A stretch of 64,000 bases of DNA from Rossellomorea aquimaris (GCF_020171925.1 NZ_JAIVAR010000005.1:124001-188000), one strand, 5' to 3'; shown: positions 44,554 to 53,911, counted from the first letter of the stretch. Translations and numbers: made by a program. The notes: generated by a model not told the origin, from the sequence alone.

Positions 44554-45108
44554 CTATCCCCAGACCCGTACCACATCTGTCATTTCGTTCCCTTCAAAGG
44601 TCAGCTTGTAAATATCCGGCATCTCGAGGCCCTTCCAAAATTCGTACCCATACTGTTCATCAAAGTGATTCATGATCAATACCATGATATTCCCATGTGT
44701 GCCGACAACGATATTCTTGCCTTCATACGTTTCGATCATTTGCAGGAATCCCCGGACACCCCTTTCCTGTGCTTGGACGTTGGACTCACCGCCTGGAAGG
44801 GAATGATGAGGGTCGTTCCATACGTTCATGATCGCAGCATTGAAATCTTCCACGGGTTCACCGGAAAGCTGCCTTTCTTTCAGTTCCTCATAAAGATCGA
44901 TCTCCTTATTGAAGAATGTAGCTGTACCCTCCACGGTCTCGATCGCCCTTTTGTAAGGGCTTGAACAAACGGCGTGGATATCTTGATCTTTCAGGAGAGC
45001 GTGCACTCGTTCTGCATCGCTCCTGCCTCTTTTTGAGAGCGGTCTTTTCAGCTCATCTGGTGTGTAATCCGAATGGGCATGCCGCACAAAATAAACCTGT
45101 GTTTTCAT
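44554..45108 (-). CDS. histidine phosphatase family protein
   Basis: The 184-residue protein of the phosphoglycerate-mutase-like superfamily has the phospho-histidine motif YFVRHAHSDYT, a second catalytic cluster CSSPYKRAIETVEG, Glu in LKERQLSG and the second His in VVGTHGNIMVL. It is a phosphatase rather than a mutase by size. The substrate is unknown. The ATG at 45108 is used because the upstream extension overlaps the preceding gene. Confidence 0.9.
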   Translation of the reverse strand: MKTQVYFVRHAHSDYTPDELKRPLSKRGRSDAERVHALLKDQDIHAVCSSPYKRAIETVEGTATFFNKEIDLYEELKERQLSGEPVEDFNAAIMNVWNDPHHSLPGGESNVQAQERGVRGFLQMIETYEGKNIVVGTHGNIMVLIMNHFDEQYGYEFWKGLEMPDIYKLTFEGNEMTDVVRVWG

Positions 45109-45124
45109 TCTCTCACATCTCTTC

Positions 45125-45328
45125 TTAAAAACTTGTATAGCAGTGTTCACACTGCTGGGACCTACTCTGTCTTTTTGTATGCTTCCGGCACTTCGGACAC
45201 TCGACTTCCTTCGAAGATTGATCTAGTCCTTTATTGCCGTAGAACCATGTCGCATAAGACCGTTGGATAAGGTAAACCGTTAGGCCGAGCATCGTACCAA
45301 CAACGAGCAAAATGAGTGCGAAACCCAA
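45125..45328 (-). CDS. small membrane protein with C-terminal zinc ribbon
   Basis: The protein of about 67 residues has one membrane helix (ALILLVVGTMLGLTVYLI) and a C-terminal zinc-ribbon pair CPKC ... CEHC. A TTG start at 45328 is 6 nt after GGGAGG; a GTG at 45349 lacks a ribosome site. It ends 16 bp before the histidine phosphatase gene, so the two likely form an operon. No family is recognised. Confidence 0.65.
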   Translation of the reverse strand: MGFALILLVVGTMLGLTVYLIQRSYATWFYGNKGLDQSSKEVECPKCRKHTKRQSRSQQCEHCYTSF

Positions 45329-45388
45329 ATCGATCCCTCCCTGCTTCACTCTTTATACGTTTATATGTGGACTAAGGTTTCATCTCAT

Positions 45389-46426
45389 CTATTGATCCCA
45401 AATTGTGTCCATCTGACTGGCGTAAAGCAAGATCGCTTTTTTATAAGATTGTATGGAGTGATCCTCAGAGGTCTCCGCAAGAATGTGAAGCAGGATCTCC
45501 ATTGCATCGCTGTGTTCGCCAAGGTTATGCAAGGTCATGCCGTAAAAAACCTTCAGTGCATGATGATCCGGGAATCGTTCCATCCCCTCTCTCAAGATTG
45601 ATTCCGCTTCCTTGTACCTCCCCAATGTGCGATATGTACTGCCGAGCCCTACATAGGCACCCTTCAAGTCTTCATCCTTCAGTCCCAGGCTAATGGCTGC
45701 TTTGTAAAAAGGGATGGCCTCCTTTTCTCTACCCGAGGCATCATGGCTCCATGCACATTGATAGTGAAGTTCTCCGTTATCGGGTTCGGATTCGATCAAG
45801 TTTTTGAAATAGTCGATTGAATCCTGGTACTCCCCGTTCTCTCGCAGTCTGATCCCTTCTTTTACCATTTCCGAGTTCCCTCTTTCCTCTGCAGAGTATT
45901 CCACAAGCCAGGCGTCATGCCATATCTCTTCATGCAGTTCATTCCGGGGAAGAATTTTGATTTTGTTATACCCGCATTTCTCATAACACCTGATGGCCCG
46001 TTCGTTCCACGTCATCGGATCCATGACTAGGCGGTTAACTCCGTATGTATTGATGAGATGACGTTTGACCATATTGATCAGCTCCGTCCCGATTCCCCGA
46101 TTCCAATAATCCCGCTCTCCTATGAACTGATCGGTACCATAAATGATTTCTTCACGATCCTTGTAGCCATATTTCTCCCTTTCTCCATCATCAATCGGAT
46201 AGTATTGAAGATACCCGATCGATTTCCCGTCACAGATCACAATGCAGCCTGTAACATCGCGACTTCGAGATAAAAAGTGCTCCTCCACCATTTCAGGCGT
46301 GAAAGGACGATCCCTACCTTCATAAAAACGCAGCACTTCAGGATCAGACAGCCAAGCGGCCATGATCTCCCTATCGCCCAGTTCAATCGGACGAATTCCA
46401 ATATTCCCTACATTCACCTTCACCAC
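45389..46426 (-). CDS. GNAT acetyltransferase fused to tetratricopeptide repeats
   Basis: The 345-residue protein has two parts. Residues about 5-175 form a GNAT domain of the aminoglycoside 6'-N-acetyltransferase-like type (IELGDREIMAAWLSDPEVLRF; acetyl-CoA loop NRGIGTELINMV; NERAIRCYEKCGY). Residues about 185-345 are TPR repeats (ENGEYQDSIDYFKNLIESEPD; AIPFYKAAISLGL; TLGRYKEAESILREGME). The TPR part resembles a stand-alone Bacillus protein beginning at MVKEGIRLR, so this looks like a fusion of two once separate genes. The start is GTG with GAGGGGG 5 nt upstream. The substrate is unknown; resistance cannot be inferred. Confidence 0.88.
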   Translation of the reverse strand: MVKVNVGNIGIRPIELGDREIMAAWLSDPEVLRFYEGRDRPFTPEMVEEHFLSRSRDVTGCIVICDGKSIGYLQYYPIDDGEREKYGYKDREEIIYGTDQFIGERDYWNRGIGTELINMVKRHLINTYGVNRLVMDPMTWNERAIRCYEKCGYNKIKILPRNELHEEIWHDAWLVEYSAEERGNSEMVKEGIRLRENGEYQDSIDYFKNLIESEPDNGELHYQCAWSHDASGREKEAIPFYKAAISLGLKDEDLKGAYVGLGSTYRTLGRYKEAESILREGMERFPDHHALKVFYGMTLHNLGEHSDAMEILLHILAETSEDHSIQSYKKAILLYASQMDTIWDQ

Positions 46427-46497
46427 TGATTCCCCCTCTTCCCATTACCTATTCACTACCCCCACCCCAAAATCCTCCATTCCTTCACCACGGTAGT

Positions 46498-46517
46498 GCA
46501 TCGAGGGACGTACCTTC
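46498..46517. repeat. half copy of the 46-bp palindrome family (copy F)
   Basis: GCATCGAGGGACGTACCTTC is identical to the right arm of copy D; the left arm is missing. It lies between the GNAT-TPR gene and ldh, and may be a deletion relic. Confidence 0.75.
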
Positions 46518-46647
46518 CTGCTTGAGACCGAAGTGAAGGCATCTTTTCTCCATATTGAAATTGACAATTCCGTGAAAACGGGAACATTATTCTCCTTATT
46601 GGTATGTTCCTAGGATGTTAGCAGTAGAATAATCAAGAATTTCATGA

Positions 46648-46675
46648 TATGATTAGTTTGTGAATTAATTCACAA
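46648..46675 (+). promoter_or_regulatory. ldh promoter with Rex operator
   Basis: A -10 box TATGAT (46648-46653) is followed after 4 bp by TTGTGAATTAATTCACAA (46658-46675), a perfect match to the Rex (NADH/NAD sensing repressor) operator. Rex bound here would block the ldh transcription start until NADH rises under low oxygen. Confidence 0.88.
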
Positions 46676-46712
46676 TACTTCATTCAATAGAACCATATCA
46701 AATCTTCTATAA

Positions 46713-47687
<975 letters not shown>

Positions 47688-47731
47688 GGGGGTTGTCCCC
47701 CGACATTGCATAGACAGGCACGCCCACAAAG

Positions 47732-47769
47732 CCTCCTCATAAACTATTGAGAATTCGTTTATGAGGAGG
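47732..47769 (+). promoter_or_regulatory. hairpin that sequesters the ribosome site of the Gly/Pro-rich gene
   Basis: A 13-bp perfect stem, CCTCCTCATAAAC (47732-47744) with GTTTATGAGGAGG (47757-47769). The descending arm contains GAGGAGG, the ribosome site for the ATG at 47777. With TTCTTCT following, the same structure could also end ldh transcription. Confidence 0.7.
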
Positions 47770-47776
47770 TTCTTCT

Positions 47777-48151
47777 ATGTACGACGACAGACAGTTATTT
47801 CCTGGAGGTTTTCCCGGTGGAGGCTTTCCCGGTGGAGGTCCACCAAGTTCACCGCCACCCGGAGGACAACAAGGGGGCAATCAGCAGCCACCCGGACCAC
47901 CACCAAATTTCACACCACAAATGACATCCATGCAAGGCGGCCCCGGTGCGCCTAGCACCTATTCGATCGACCCAGGCGGCATCAGACGCTGTATGTTCCG
48001 ATACACCTATATTTGGCTGAGACGGGATGCGTTCTGGTTTTACCCTGTATTCGTCGGCCGCCAATCGGTTGCCGGATGGAGATGGATCGGGTGGAGATGG
48101 GTATACTTTGGCATCGATTTAGATAAGATCCGATCATTCACTTGTGTGTAG
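47777..48151 (+). CDS. Gly/Pro-rich protein with aromatic C-terminal domain, possibly spore or cell surface
   Basis: The first 55 residues are Gly/Pro/Gln-rich (repeats of FPGG; PPPGGQQGGNQQPPGPPP). The last 60 residues form a conserved-looking aromatic domain (FRYTYIWLRRDAFWFYPVF; GWRWIGWRWVYFGIDLDKI). No signal peptide is present. Proteins of this layout occur in spore-forming Bacilli and may be surface components; that is inference. Its ribosome site is locked in a 13-bp hairpin. The next gene (SIMPL) starts 9 bp after its stop, so the two are coupled. Confidence 0.75.
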   Translation: MYDDRQLFPGGFPGGGFPGGGPPSSPPPGGQQGGNQQPPGPPPNFTPQMTSMQGGPGAPSTYSIDPGGIRRCMFRYTYIWLRRDAFWFYPVFVGRQSVAGWRWIGWRWVYFGIDLDKIRSFTCV

Positions 48152-48160
48152 GTGATGGAT

Positions 48161-48823
48161 ATGTATCCATATCCACACTTTGATCGCGCCCACCAAGAAG
48201 GAAGGTCGGGCAGCATTACCGTTTCAGGGGAACATACGGTTTATGTAAATCCCGATCAAGCCATTCTATCCATCGGCATCGTGACAAAGAATGAAAATCT
48301 TGAAGTTGCGCAGAAAGAAAATAACCGGATATCAAATAGAGTGATCCAATCGCTCATGAACAATAATGTTGAAAAAAAGGATATCCAGACCTCCACCTAT
48401 CAAATCTTCCCGCAATATAACTATGAAGATGGGAAGCAGGTGTTCTCCGGTTATGAGGTCAGGCATGTTCTACGAGTAACGGTTGAAAACATCGACTCAA
48501 TCGGATCGATCATCGACGATGCCGTCAAAAGCGGTGCAAACCGGGTTGAAAACATCCAATTTATCAACTCATCCCCTGAAAAGACCTACCGAAAGGCACT
48601 TACAGCGGCTTATCAAAAAGCATTGGAAAAAGCCCTGACCCTATCAAACAAATCCGGCCAGCAATTGGACCCGCACCCGAAATCGATTATCGAGCACGCT
48701 GGCACACCACTGGTTCCGCTTGCCCCGACAGCCTTTGTCAAAGCAGCCGAAGAAAGCACGAATCTTCAGCCCGGACAAATCGGTGTCACAGCTACGGTCA
48801 CTGCAGAGTTTCGGACATACTAA
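48161..48823 (+). CDS. SIMPL-domain (DUF541) protein
   Basis: The protein of about 220 residues has the SIMPL fold pattern: GSITVSGEHTVYVNPDQAILSIGIVTKNE, then KDIQTSTYQIFPQYNYEDGKQ, FSGYEVRHVLRVTVENI and a KALTAAYQKALEKAL helix. Relatives are often exported or envelope-associated, but no signal peptide is visible here. The ATG at 48161 follows AGGTGA, located at the end of the previous gene. Its function is unknown. It ends at palindromic repeat G. Confidence 0.85.
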   Translation: MYPYPHFDRAHQEGRSGSITVSGEHTVYVNPDQAILSIGIVTKNENLEVAQKENNRISNRVIQSLMNNNVEKKDIQTSTYQIFPQYNYEDGKQVFSGYEVRHVLRVTVENIDSIGSIIDDAVKSGANRVENIQFINSSPEKTYRKALTAAYQKALEKALTLSNKSGQQLDPHPKSIIEHAGTPLVPLAPTAFVKAAEESTNLQPGQIGVTATVTAEFRTY

Positions 48824-48826
48824 GAT

Positions 48827-48872
48827 AAAGGCCCGTCCCTCACTGCTTTAAAGCGTTGGGGGACGGGCCTTT
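48827..48872. repeat. 46-bp palindrome family, copy G
   Basis: Arms AAAGGCCCGTCCCTCACTGC and complement (two mismatches) around TTTAAA. It lies 3 bp past the SIMPL gene stop and 8 bp from the proC stop, between convergent genes. The arm reads CCCG/CGGG where other copies read ACGT or CCGT with the matching change on the other arm. Confidence 0.9.
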
Positions 48873-48880
48873 TAGTTATT

Positions 48881-49687
48881 TCATTCACCGAGTGATCTTG
48901 TTTTTCTGAAGCATGCCTCCATGGCTGTCAGGACGCTTCCCTTGAATCCACTTTTCTCTAAGGATGCGACTGCTTCGATGGTGGCACCACCAGGGGAGCA
49001 GACAGCATCTTTCAATTCCCCTGGGTGCTTGCCTGTTTCGAGTACCATCTTCGCTGCGCCAAGGACAGCTTGAGCCGCCAGTTCATACGCCTGTTTCCTC
49101 GGTATCCCTTGAAGGACGGCTCCATCTGCAAGTGCCTCGATGAACATGAACGCATACGCAGGCGATGAGCCGCTCACCGCCGGGATGGCATCCATCAACG
49201 TTTCATCCACCAGCTCTGCCTTACCAAAGCTCCTCAACACGGAGGAAATCTGATCCATTTCCCCGTCTGATAACCGACCATTCACACAATACGCGGTCAT
49301 GCCCTCGCCTACCAGTGATGGTGTATTCGGCATCGTCCGCACAACCTTCAATGTTCTGCCGAATTGGGCTTCCAGCCATTCCATCGTGATGCCGGCAGCG
49401 ATCGTCACCACAATCGCGTTTTCCTTCACATGATCCTTCACTTCTGATATGACCGTTTGATGTTGATCGGGTTTGATTGAAAGGAACAGGATATCCGAAA
49501 ATGCTGCAACAGCGGGATTATCCTCTGTGCACTTCACTCCGAATTCCTGTTCCACTTTCATACAGGTAGACTGTGACCTAGCACTCGCCATGATCGCATC
49601 TTTCTCGACAACCCCGGATTCCAGAATGCCTCCGAGGATCGCCTGTGCCATATTTCCGCACCCGATAAATCCAATTTTTTTATTCAT
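48881..49687 (-). CDS. proC: pyrroline-5-carboxylate reductase
   Basis: The 268-residue NADPH enzyme catalyses the last step of proline synthesis. Nucleotide motif IGFIGCGNMAQAILGG, VVRTMPNTPSLVGEGMTAYC, AVSGSSPAYAFMFIEALADGAV and the C-terminal SPGGATIEAV signature are all present. Bacilli usually carry two or more such enzymes (ProI, ProG, ProH); which one this is cannot be decided. It is monocistronic. Confidence 0.96.
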   Translation of the reverse strand: MNKKIGFIGCGNMAQAILGGILESGVVEKDAIMASARSQSTCMKVEQEFGVKCTEDNPAVAAFSDILFLSIKPDQHQTVISEVKDHVKENAIVVTIAAGITMEWLEAQFGRTLKVVRTMPNTPSLVGEGMTAYCVNGRLSDGEMDQISSVLRSFGKAELVDETLMDAIPAVSGSSPAYAFMFIEALADGAVLQGIPRKQAYELAAQAVLGAAKMVLETGKHPGELKDAVCSPGGATIEAVASLEKSGFKGSVLTAMEACFRKTRSLGE

Positions 49688-49760
49688 GCTGATTCACCTC
49701 TGATTAATGACTCACCCTAGAATCATATCAAACTTTCACTGTCACGTGAATGTTTGCACA

Positions 49761-50810
49761 TCAGCGTTTTGCCTGATTATCAGCAATCTTCACCTGTCCC
49801 CTTGCCTTTTTCAACATCGCCTTGAAATCGATTTCCACAATCGGTTCATCGTTCAACAGCCTATTCCTGATACCCGTCAGGAGCTCTTCTTCTACCTGTG
49901 ATAAGTGTTTGACGTCCCACTTTTTATGGAACACGGTGTAAAGAGTGAAGTCACGCAGTGATAGGAATGCCGGCAGATGCTCGATCCATTCTTCTTCAAG
50001 CGGGGACTCTTCAAGGTATCCGGAAAGAAAGGCTGTCAGGAACGCTTCACCAAATTCGGAACGTGTTTCCAGGCTGTCCTTCCTGTATTTCCACCATACC
50101 GAGTAATAAAGAGGGATGGCAATATCACTCAGGAAAAAGAACTGCATGCTATCATCGAAATCAAACACATGAATTTCACCCTCATGATAAAAGAAGTTCC
50201 CTGGGTGGATATCAGAGTGGATGACTCCGAAATTTTCAGGTGTTTCCTCAAGCGCCTGCAGCCCTTTCTTATTTTCCTCTGCTTTTCCAAGGATGATTGA
50301 ATCATGTGAAGGTAGATACTTGGCATATTGCAAAACATCATCTTCATCCCAGCGTCCCCTTATATACTCCGAAGCCTCATACTGCTTCGTGACCCGATGC
50401 ATCTTCCCGGTGACCCTTCCCCATTTCCTGAACAAGGAGTCATCAAACAGGGGATCATTGATACCGACCGGTTTGCCTGGCGCTTTATCGAATAGGCACA
50501 CATAAAAGAACGTTTCCCCTGCTTTCAACACTTCCACTAACTTGCCATCCAGTGAATCATTGACCAATGAAACGTTGACGCCGTTTTCATGTAAGTAGTT
50601 CACCCATCTGAGTTCCGCTTCTACTTCCTTTGCAGACCGGTGGGAGCTGTGGGTCAATCTGAGGATATACGGCACGCCTTCCTTATGTACTTCATACACA
50701 TAGTTTTCAAAATCACCAAGCTTTTTCGCCTGTGACGATTCACACCCGAATCTCTTCGCGGCCGTTTCAAGGAGTTCCTCACTGAAAAGCTCATCAATCC
50801 AATTCTCCAT
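49761..50810 (-). CDS. phosphotransferase with aminoglycoside-kinase fold
   Basis: The 349-residue APH/choline-kinase-like protein has catalytic loop GVIHSDIHPGNFFYHEGE (HxDxxxxN) and metal motif HVFDFDDSMQ. An ATP-binding start (FENYVYEVHKEGVPYILRLTH) is also visible. It is likely an active small-molecule kinase of unknown substrate. It begins 3 bp after the stop of the YciI-like gene and is translationally coupled to it. Confidence 0.9.
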   Translation of the reverse strand: MENWIDELFSEELLETAAKRFGCESSQAKKLGDFENYVYEVHKEGVPYILRLTHSSHRSAKEVEAELRWVNYLHENGVNVSLVNDSLDGKLVEVLKAGETFFYVCLFDKAPGKPVGINDPLFDDSLFRKWGRVTGKMHRVTKQYEASEYIRGRWDEDDVLQYAKYLPSHDSIILGKAEENKKGLQALEETPENFGVIHSDIHPGNFFYHEGEIHVFDFDDSMQFFFLSDIAIPLYYSVWWKYRKDSLETRSEFGEAFLTAFLSGYLEESPLEEEWIEHLPAFLSLRDFTLYTVFHKKWDVKHLSQVEEELLTGIRNRLLNDEPIVEIDFKAMLKKARGQVKIADNQAKR

Positions 50811-50813
50811 CTC

Positions 50814-51116
50814 TTATTCCCCCTTCAATAATGCGACACGGTATGGGAACAATTCCGCTGTCATGATTCCTTCACGGACACAAGGATCCCCCTTCATGAA
50901 TTCCTCTGCATGTGCTTCACTTTCCACTTCAAAGACGACGATTCCAAACGCATTCTCTTCTTCATTCAACGTCCTGCCAGCCAAAATGACGACACCTTGC
51001 TCCTTGAAATCCTTCAATCGACTGAAGTGATCCGCTACGATTGTTTCATCTTCTCGAGTCCAATTCTCCTCATGATATAAGCGTGGAATCAATTTCAGCA
51101 TATAGATAAATTCCAT
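50814..51116 (-). CDS. YciI-like dimeric alpha-beta protein
   Basis: The 100-residue single-domain protein has the ferredoxin-like YCII pattern (FIYMLKLIPRLYHEENWT; DHFSRLKDFKEQGVVILAGRT; EAHAEEFMKGDPCVREGIMTAELFPY), including the conserved His/Asp positions. The function of the family is poorly defined. AGGAGGAG precedes the ATG. It is in an operon with the downstream kinase-fold gene. Confidence 0.88.
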   Translation of the reverse strand: MEFIYMLKLIPRLYHEENWTREDETIVADHFSRLKDFKEQGVVILAGRTLNEEENAFGIVVFEVESEAHAEEFMKGDPCVREGIMTAELFPYRVALLKGE

Positions 51117-51216
51117 GATTTCTCCTCCTTAGCATTACTCTTGCTTCTATACTTTCGACTCCCTCACCCGGTATTCCTTTACAGACACCACGAAGGCACT
51201 CTTTTACCCCATAATA

Positions 51217-51242
51217 AAAAAAACCAACCCCTTCAGGTTGGT
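51217..51242 (-). terminator. intrinsic terminator of the STAS gene
   Basis: Leftward stem ACCAACC / GGTTGGT with a short loop followed by T8. Confidence 0.85.
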
Positions 51243-51245
51243 CGT

Positions 51246-51737
51246 TCAATCATTGATTGGTTGAAATTCGATTCCTCTTCTTTTCATTAAATATTGAAGG
51301 GCCGTCCTAAACGTCAGGAAGCTTTTCATTTCAAGTATTTCCCTTACTCCTGAATTGACAATGATCTGGGTCAGGGAAGGCGTGAACCCTACAAACAGAA
51401 CCTCTATCCCCATCAACCCAATGGCTTTGGCCAAATTATCCACATACATCCCGAATACATCCATTTCACATATATCCTTTTCTGAAATGGCCGAAAAGTC
51501 GATGATGATGGTATGAATATCTTCTTGATACGTCACATTCAGGATTTTCGTTATGATCATCTCAAAACGTTCTGGTGAAAGGCGTCCGGTAATTGGGACT
51601 AGGATGGTTTCAGGGACGATGGAAGGGATGATGGGTGCTGATATTTCCTTGATCAGCTCCTCAGACTCCTCCAATTGTTTTTTTAGCTCCACGATTTCTT
51701 CTTTAAGCTGCTGTACTTGCTTTGATTCATTTGTCAT
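51246..51737 (-). CDS. coiled-coil STAS-domain protein, RsbR-like
   Basis: The protein of about 163 residues has an N-terminal coiled coil (about 5-40, KQVQQLKEEIVELKKQLEE) and a STAS domain (about 50-160, ILVPITGRLSPERFEM; HTIIIDFSAI; GIEVLFVGFTPSLTQIIVNSG) like the C-terminus of stressosome RsbR proteins. Where RsbR has the phospho-acceptor Thr, this protein appears to have Asp (CEMDVFGM), and it lacks the N-terminal globin-like sensor. No rsbS or rsbT is adjacent. The ATG at 51737 follows GTGAGGT. A stressosome role is inference. Confidence 0.85.
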   Translation of the reverse strand: MTNESKQVQQLKEEIVELKKQLEESEELIKEISAPIIPSIVPETILVPITGRLSPERFEMIITKILNVTYQEDIHTIIIDFSAISEKDICEMDVFGMYVDNLAKAIGLMGIEVLFVGFTPSLTQIIVNSGVREILEMKSFLTFRTALQYLMKRRGIEFQPIND

Positions 51738-51856
51738 TCTAAACCTCACCATATCCATATATTTAGGCTCAGTCAGCCGTTTTTTCTATTTTAGCACCAA
51801 ACCCCTCAGAAGAGAGTATCTTTTTATCAGGTGGGGAACATTCCCTGGAACAATCT

Positions 51857-51883
51857 AAAAGCCAGCCTATTCGGCTGGCTTTT
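51857..51883 (-). terminator. intrinsic terminator of yhbH
   Basis: Stem AAAAGCCAGCC / GGCTGGCTTTT with a 5-nt loop, adjacent to the yhbH stop codon. Confidence 0.85.
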
Positions 51884-51884
51884 A

Positions 51885-53054
51885 TCAGGCATATGCTTTT
51901 TGTTCTTCTTTCTTGAAGAAGCTTCGCATCGCATGGAATACATCGGCTTTTTGCTTGAGGATATAGTAACGGAAGTCTTCATTTTTAATGTTTTTATATG
52001 CGGACATGAGGGTTGAGTGACGATTATATTGATTAACCTCACCATATCCGAACATACTGGAAACCTTCATCAGTTCCTCCACCAGTTTTACACAGCGGAC
52101 ATTATCAGATGTCAGATTGTCACCATCCGAGAAATGGAATGGGTAGATATTATATCTTGACGGATTGTATTTCTCATCAATGAGTTCCAGTGCTTTCCTA
52201 TAAGCAGATGAACAGATGGTCCCTCCACTTTCCCCTTTCGAGAAGAAATGTTCTTCCGACACAACCTTCGCTTCCGTATGGTGGGCGATGAATTCGATCT
52301 CCACGGTTTCATATTTTGTCCGTAAAAATCTGGTCATCCAGAAGAAGAAGCTCCTTGCCATATACTTCTCCCACACTCCCATACTTCCACTCGTATCCAT
52401 CATCGCTAACACAACCGCTTTTGATTCAGGTTTTAATACTTCATTCCAAGTACGGAATTTCAAGTCTTCTGAAATGATTGGATGAAAGCTCGGTTCACCT
52501 TTCATGGCATTCCTCTTGAATGCTGACATCATCGTTTTCTTCTTATCTATATTTCCCATGAGGCCTGTTTTTCGGATATCATTGAACTCAATATGCTCCA
52601 CGGTCTGGACGTCCTGTTCCTTCTTTTTCAGATTAGGGAGCTCCAATTGACTGAACAATGCTTCTTCTATCTCCATGAGGGACACTTCAGCTTCATAGTA
52701 GTCTTCCCCTGCTTTATCCCCTGCTCCTTGCCCTTTCCCAGGACCCTTCTGCTGCTGGGAACCGTCCCTTGCAATTACATCTCCAACCTGACTGTCGCCG
52801 TCCCCTTGCCCTGCATGTTTATTTTTATCATAGTTATAGCGGATTTTATATTCATCTAGAGAGCGTATCGGGATCTTGACGACATCTCGGCCATTGGACA
52901 TAATGATGTTCTCTTCAGTAATGAGATCAGGTAAATTATTTCTTATCGCATCCTGTACCTTCTCTTGATGGCGTGTCTGATCGTCGTGACCTTTGCGGTG
53001 GAGGGCCCAATCTTCCTTGGAAATGACAAACTGATGATTATCCATTTGACTCAC
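51885..53054 (-). CDS. yhbH: YhbH, DUF444 / von Willebrand A-like sporulation protein
   Basis: The protein of about 389 residues is of the YeaH/YhbH family. A basic N-terminal region and a Gly/Gln-rich linker ([17 protein letters not shown]) precede a vWA-like domain with a metal-site motif [16 protein letters not shown]. In B. subtilis it is made in sporulation and is linked to PrkA; homologues form a PrkA-YeaH-YcgB(SpoVR) set. The start is GTG at 53054, 6 nt after AAGGAGGGG; the frame is open further to 53081. It lies downstream of prkA with two small genes between. Confidence 0.93.
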   Translation of the reverse strand: MSQMDNHQFVISKEDWALHRKGHDDQTRHQEKVQDAIRNNLPDLITEENIIMSNGRDVVKIPIRSLDEYKIRYNYDKNKHAGQGDGDSQVGDVIARDGSQQQKGPGKGQGAGDKAGEDYYEAEVSLMEIEEALFSQLELPNLKKKEQDVQTVEHIEFNDIRKTGLMGNIDKKKTMMSAFKRNAMKGEPSFHPIISEDLKFRTWNEVLKPESKAVVLAMMDTSGSMGVWEKYMARSFFFWMTRFLRTKYETVEIEFIAHHTEAKVVSEEHFFSKGESGGTICSSAYRKALELIDEKYNPSRYNIYPFHFSDGDNLTSDNVRCVKLVEELMKVSSMFGYGEVNQYNRHSTLMSAYKNIKNEDFRYYILKQKADVFHAMRSFFKKEEQKAYA

Positions 53055-53398
53055 AATTTTCCCCTCCTTAATATTTTTCACATTTCTCTTTCACTTTGCA
53101 TACACTATGTTGACTGTGGAATCTTCTCACTTTCTTCCCCTTAAAGGAATGAATCGGGGATTACTCTATCCTATGCAGAAGTATTGATAAATTTACAAAT
53201 AATTTCGACAATTTAGCGTTCTTTTTAAGTTTGGACGAGCCTATTTTTTCATTCACTAAAATACAACATAGGGTATAAAGTCATGCATGAAAATATGTAC
53301 GTCATCAAGGTGAATATACTTTACATTTTATATTCCTATGTGTCTGCATCTATGCGACTTTTTTTCACAAAAAAATAACCAGGCCATCCACCTGATTA
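53055..53398. other. intergenic region upstream of yhbH
   Basis: About 340 bp with no gene. It should hold the yhbH promoter, but I could not define a sporulation sigma-factor site with confidence. The left part is AT-rich. The right end (53369-53398) is the terminator of the 56-residue gene. Confidence 0.5.
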
Positions 53399-53399
53399 T
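53369..53399 (-). terminator. intrinsic terminator of the 56-residue gene
   Basis: Leftward stem ATAATCAGG / CCTGGTTAT (one wobble) with a 7-nt loop and T7; it begins at the stop codon. Confidence 0.75.
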
Positions 53400-53569
53400 C
53401 ACTCTTCCTCATATTGAGCCGGATCTTGTACTCGATTGTGGTTCTTCAACTCTCCGCTGGAACGCAGCTTCTCCATTTGCTTGCCCAGTTTGATCAGTTC
53501 CTCCATATTCGAGGCCATGCTTCCGTTAAAAGGTTCCGCTTCTTCTCGACACTGAGATTTAGAAGGCAT
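53399..53569 (-). CDS. small hydrophilic protein, paralogue of the next gene
   Basis: This frame encodes 56 residues. The core FNGSMASNMEELIKLGKQMEKL followed by RSSGELKN ... QDPAQYEE is clearly related to the neighbouring 65-residue protein (DNGSMAHDFEEMEQLGKQMD ... DPVQYKE), so the two arose by tandem duplication. A GGTGAAGGGG-type site precedes the ATG and a terminator starts at the stop. Its function is unknown; the location between yhbH and prkA suggests sporulation. Confidence 0.65.
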   Translation of the reverse strand: MPSKSQCREEAEPFNGSMASNMEELIKLGKQMEKLRSSGELKNHNRVQDPAQYEEE

Positions 53570-53653
53570 CCCCTTCACCCACTTTCATTTAGGATATGGG
53601 CCCGGCTCTCTCTATCTACAGATTAATATATTCTGATTTTTCCGTCAATATAT

Positions 53654-53851
53654 TCATTTCTTATCCTTTTCTTTGTATTGAACGGGATCAGGCTGCTTAT
53701 CATCTTCCTTCAGTTCCTCATTCGTACGGAGCCTGTCCATCTGCTTTCCGAGCTGCTCCATCTCCTCAAAGTCGTGTGCCATCGATCCATTGTCTGGCTC
53801 GTAATTCTTGTCGAGCTCATATTTCTTATCCGGTTCCTGCTTCTTTTTCAT
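53654..53851 (-). CDS. small hydrophilic charged protein, paralogue of the 56-residue gene
   Basis: A 65-residue, very charged protein (Lys/Asp/Glu-rich, no hydrophobic core at either end) with the shared core NGSMxxxxEExxxLGKQMxxLR and a DPxQY end. AGAGGTGA precedes two adjacent ATG codons (53854, 53851); the second has better spacing. The composition recalls small spore proteins, but I cannot assign a family. It lies about 104 bp downstream of prkA's end. Confidence 0.7.
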   Translation of the reverse strand: MKKKQEPDKKYELDKNYEPDNGSMAHDFEEMEQLGKQMDRLRTNEELKEDDKQPDPVQYKEKDKK

Positions 53852-53911
53852 CATGTGTTCACCTCTTTTATTTACTATTACAGTTCCCCTTTCATCCCAT
53901 AAGTAAACGGC

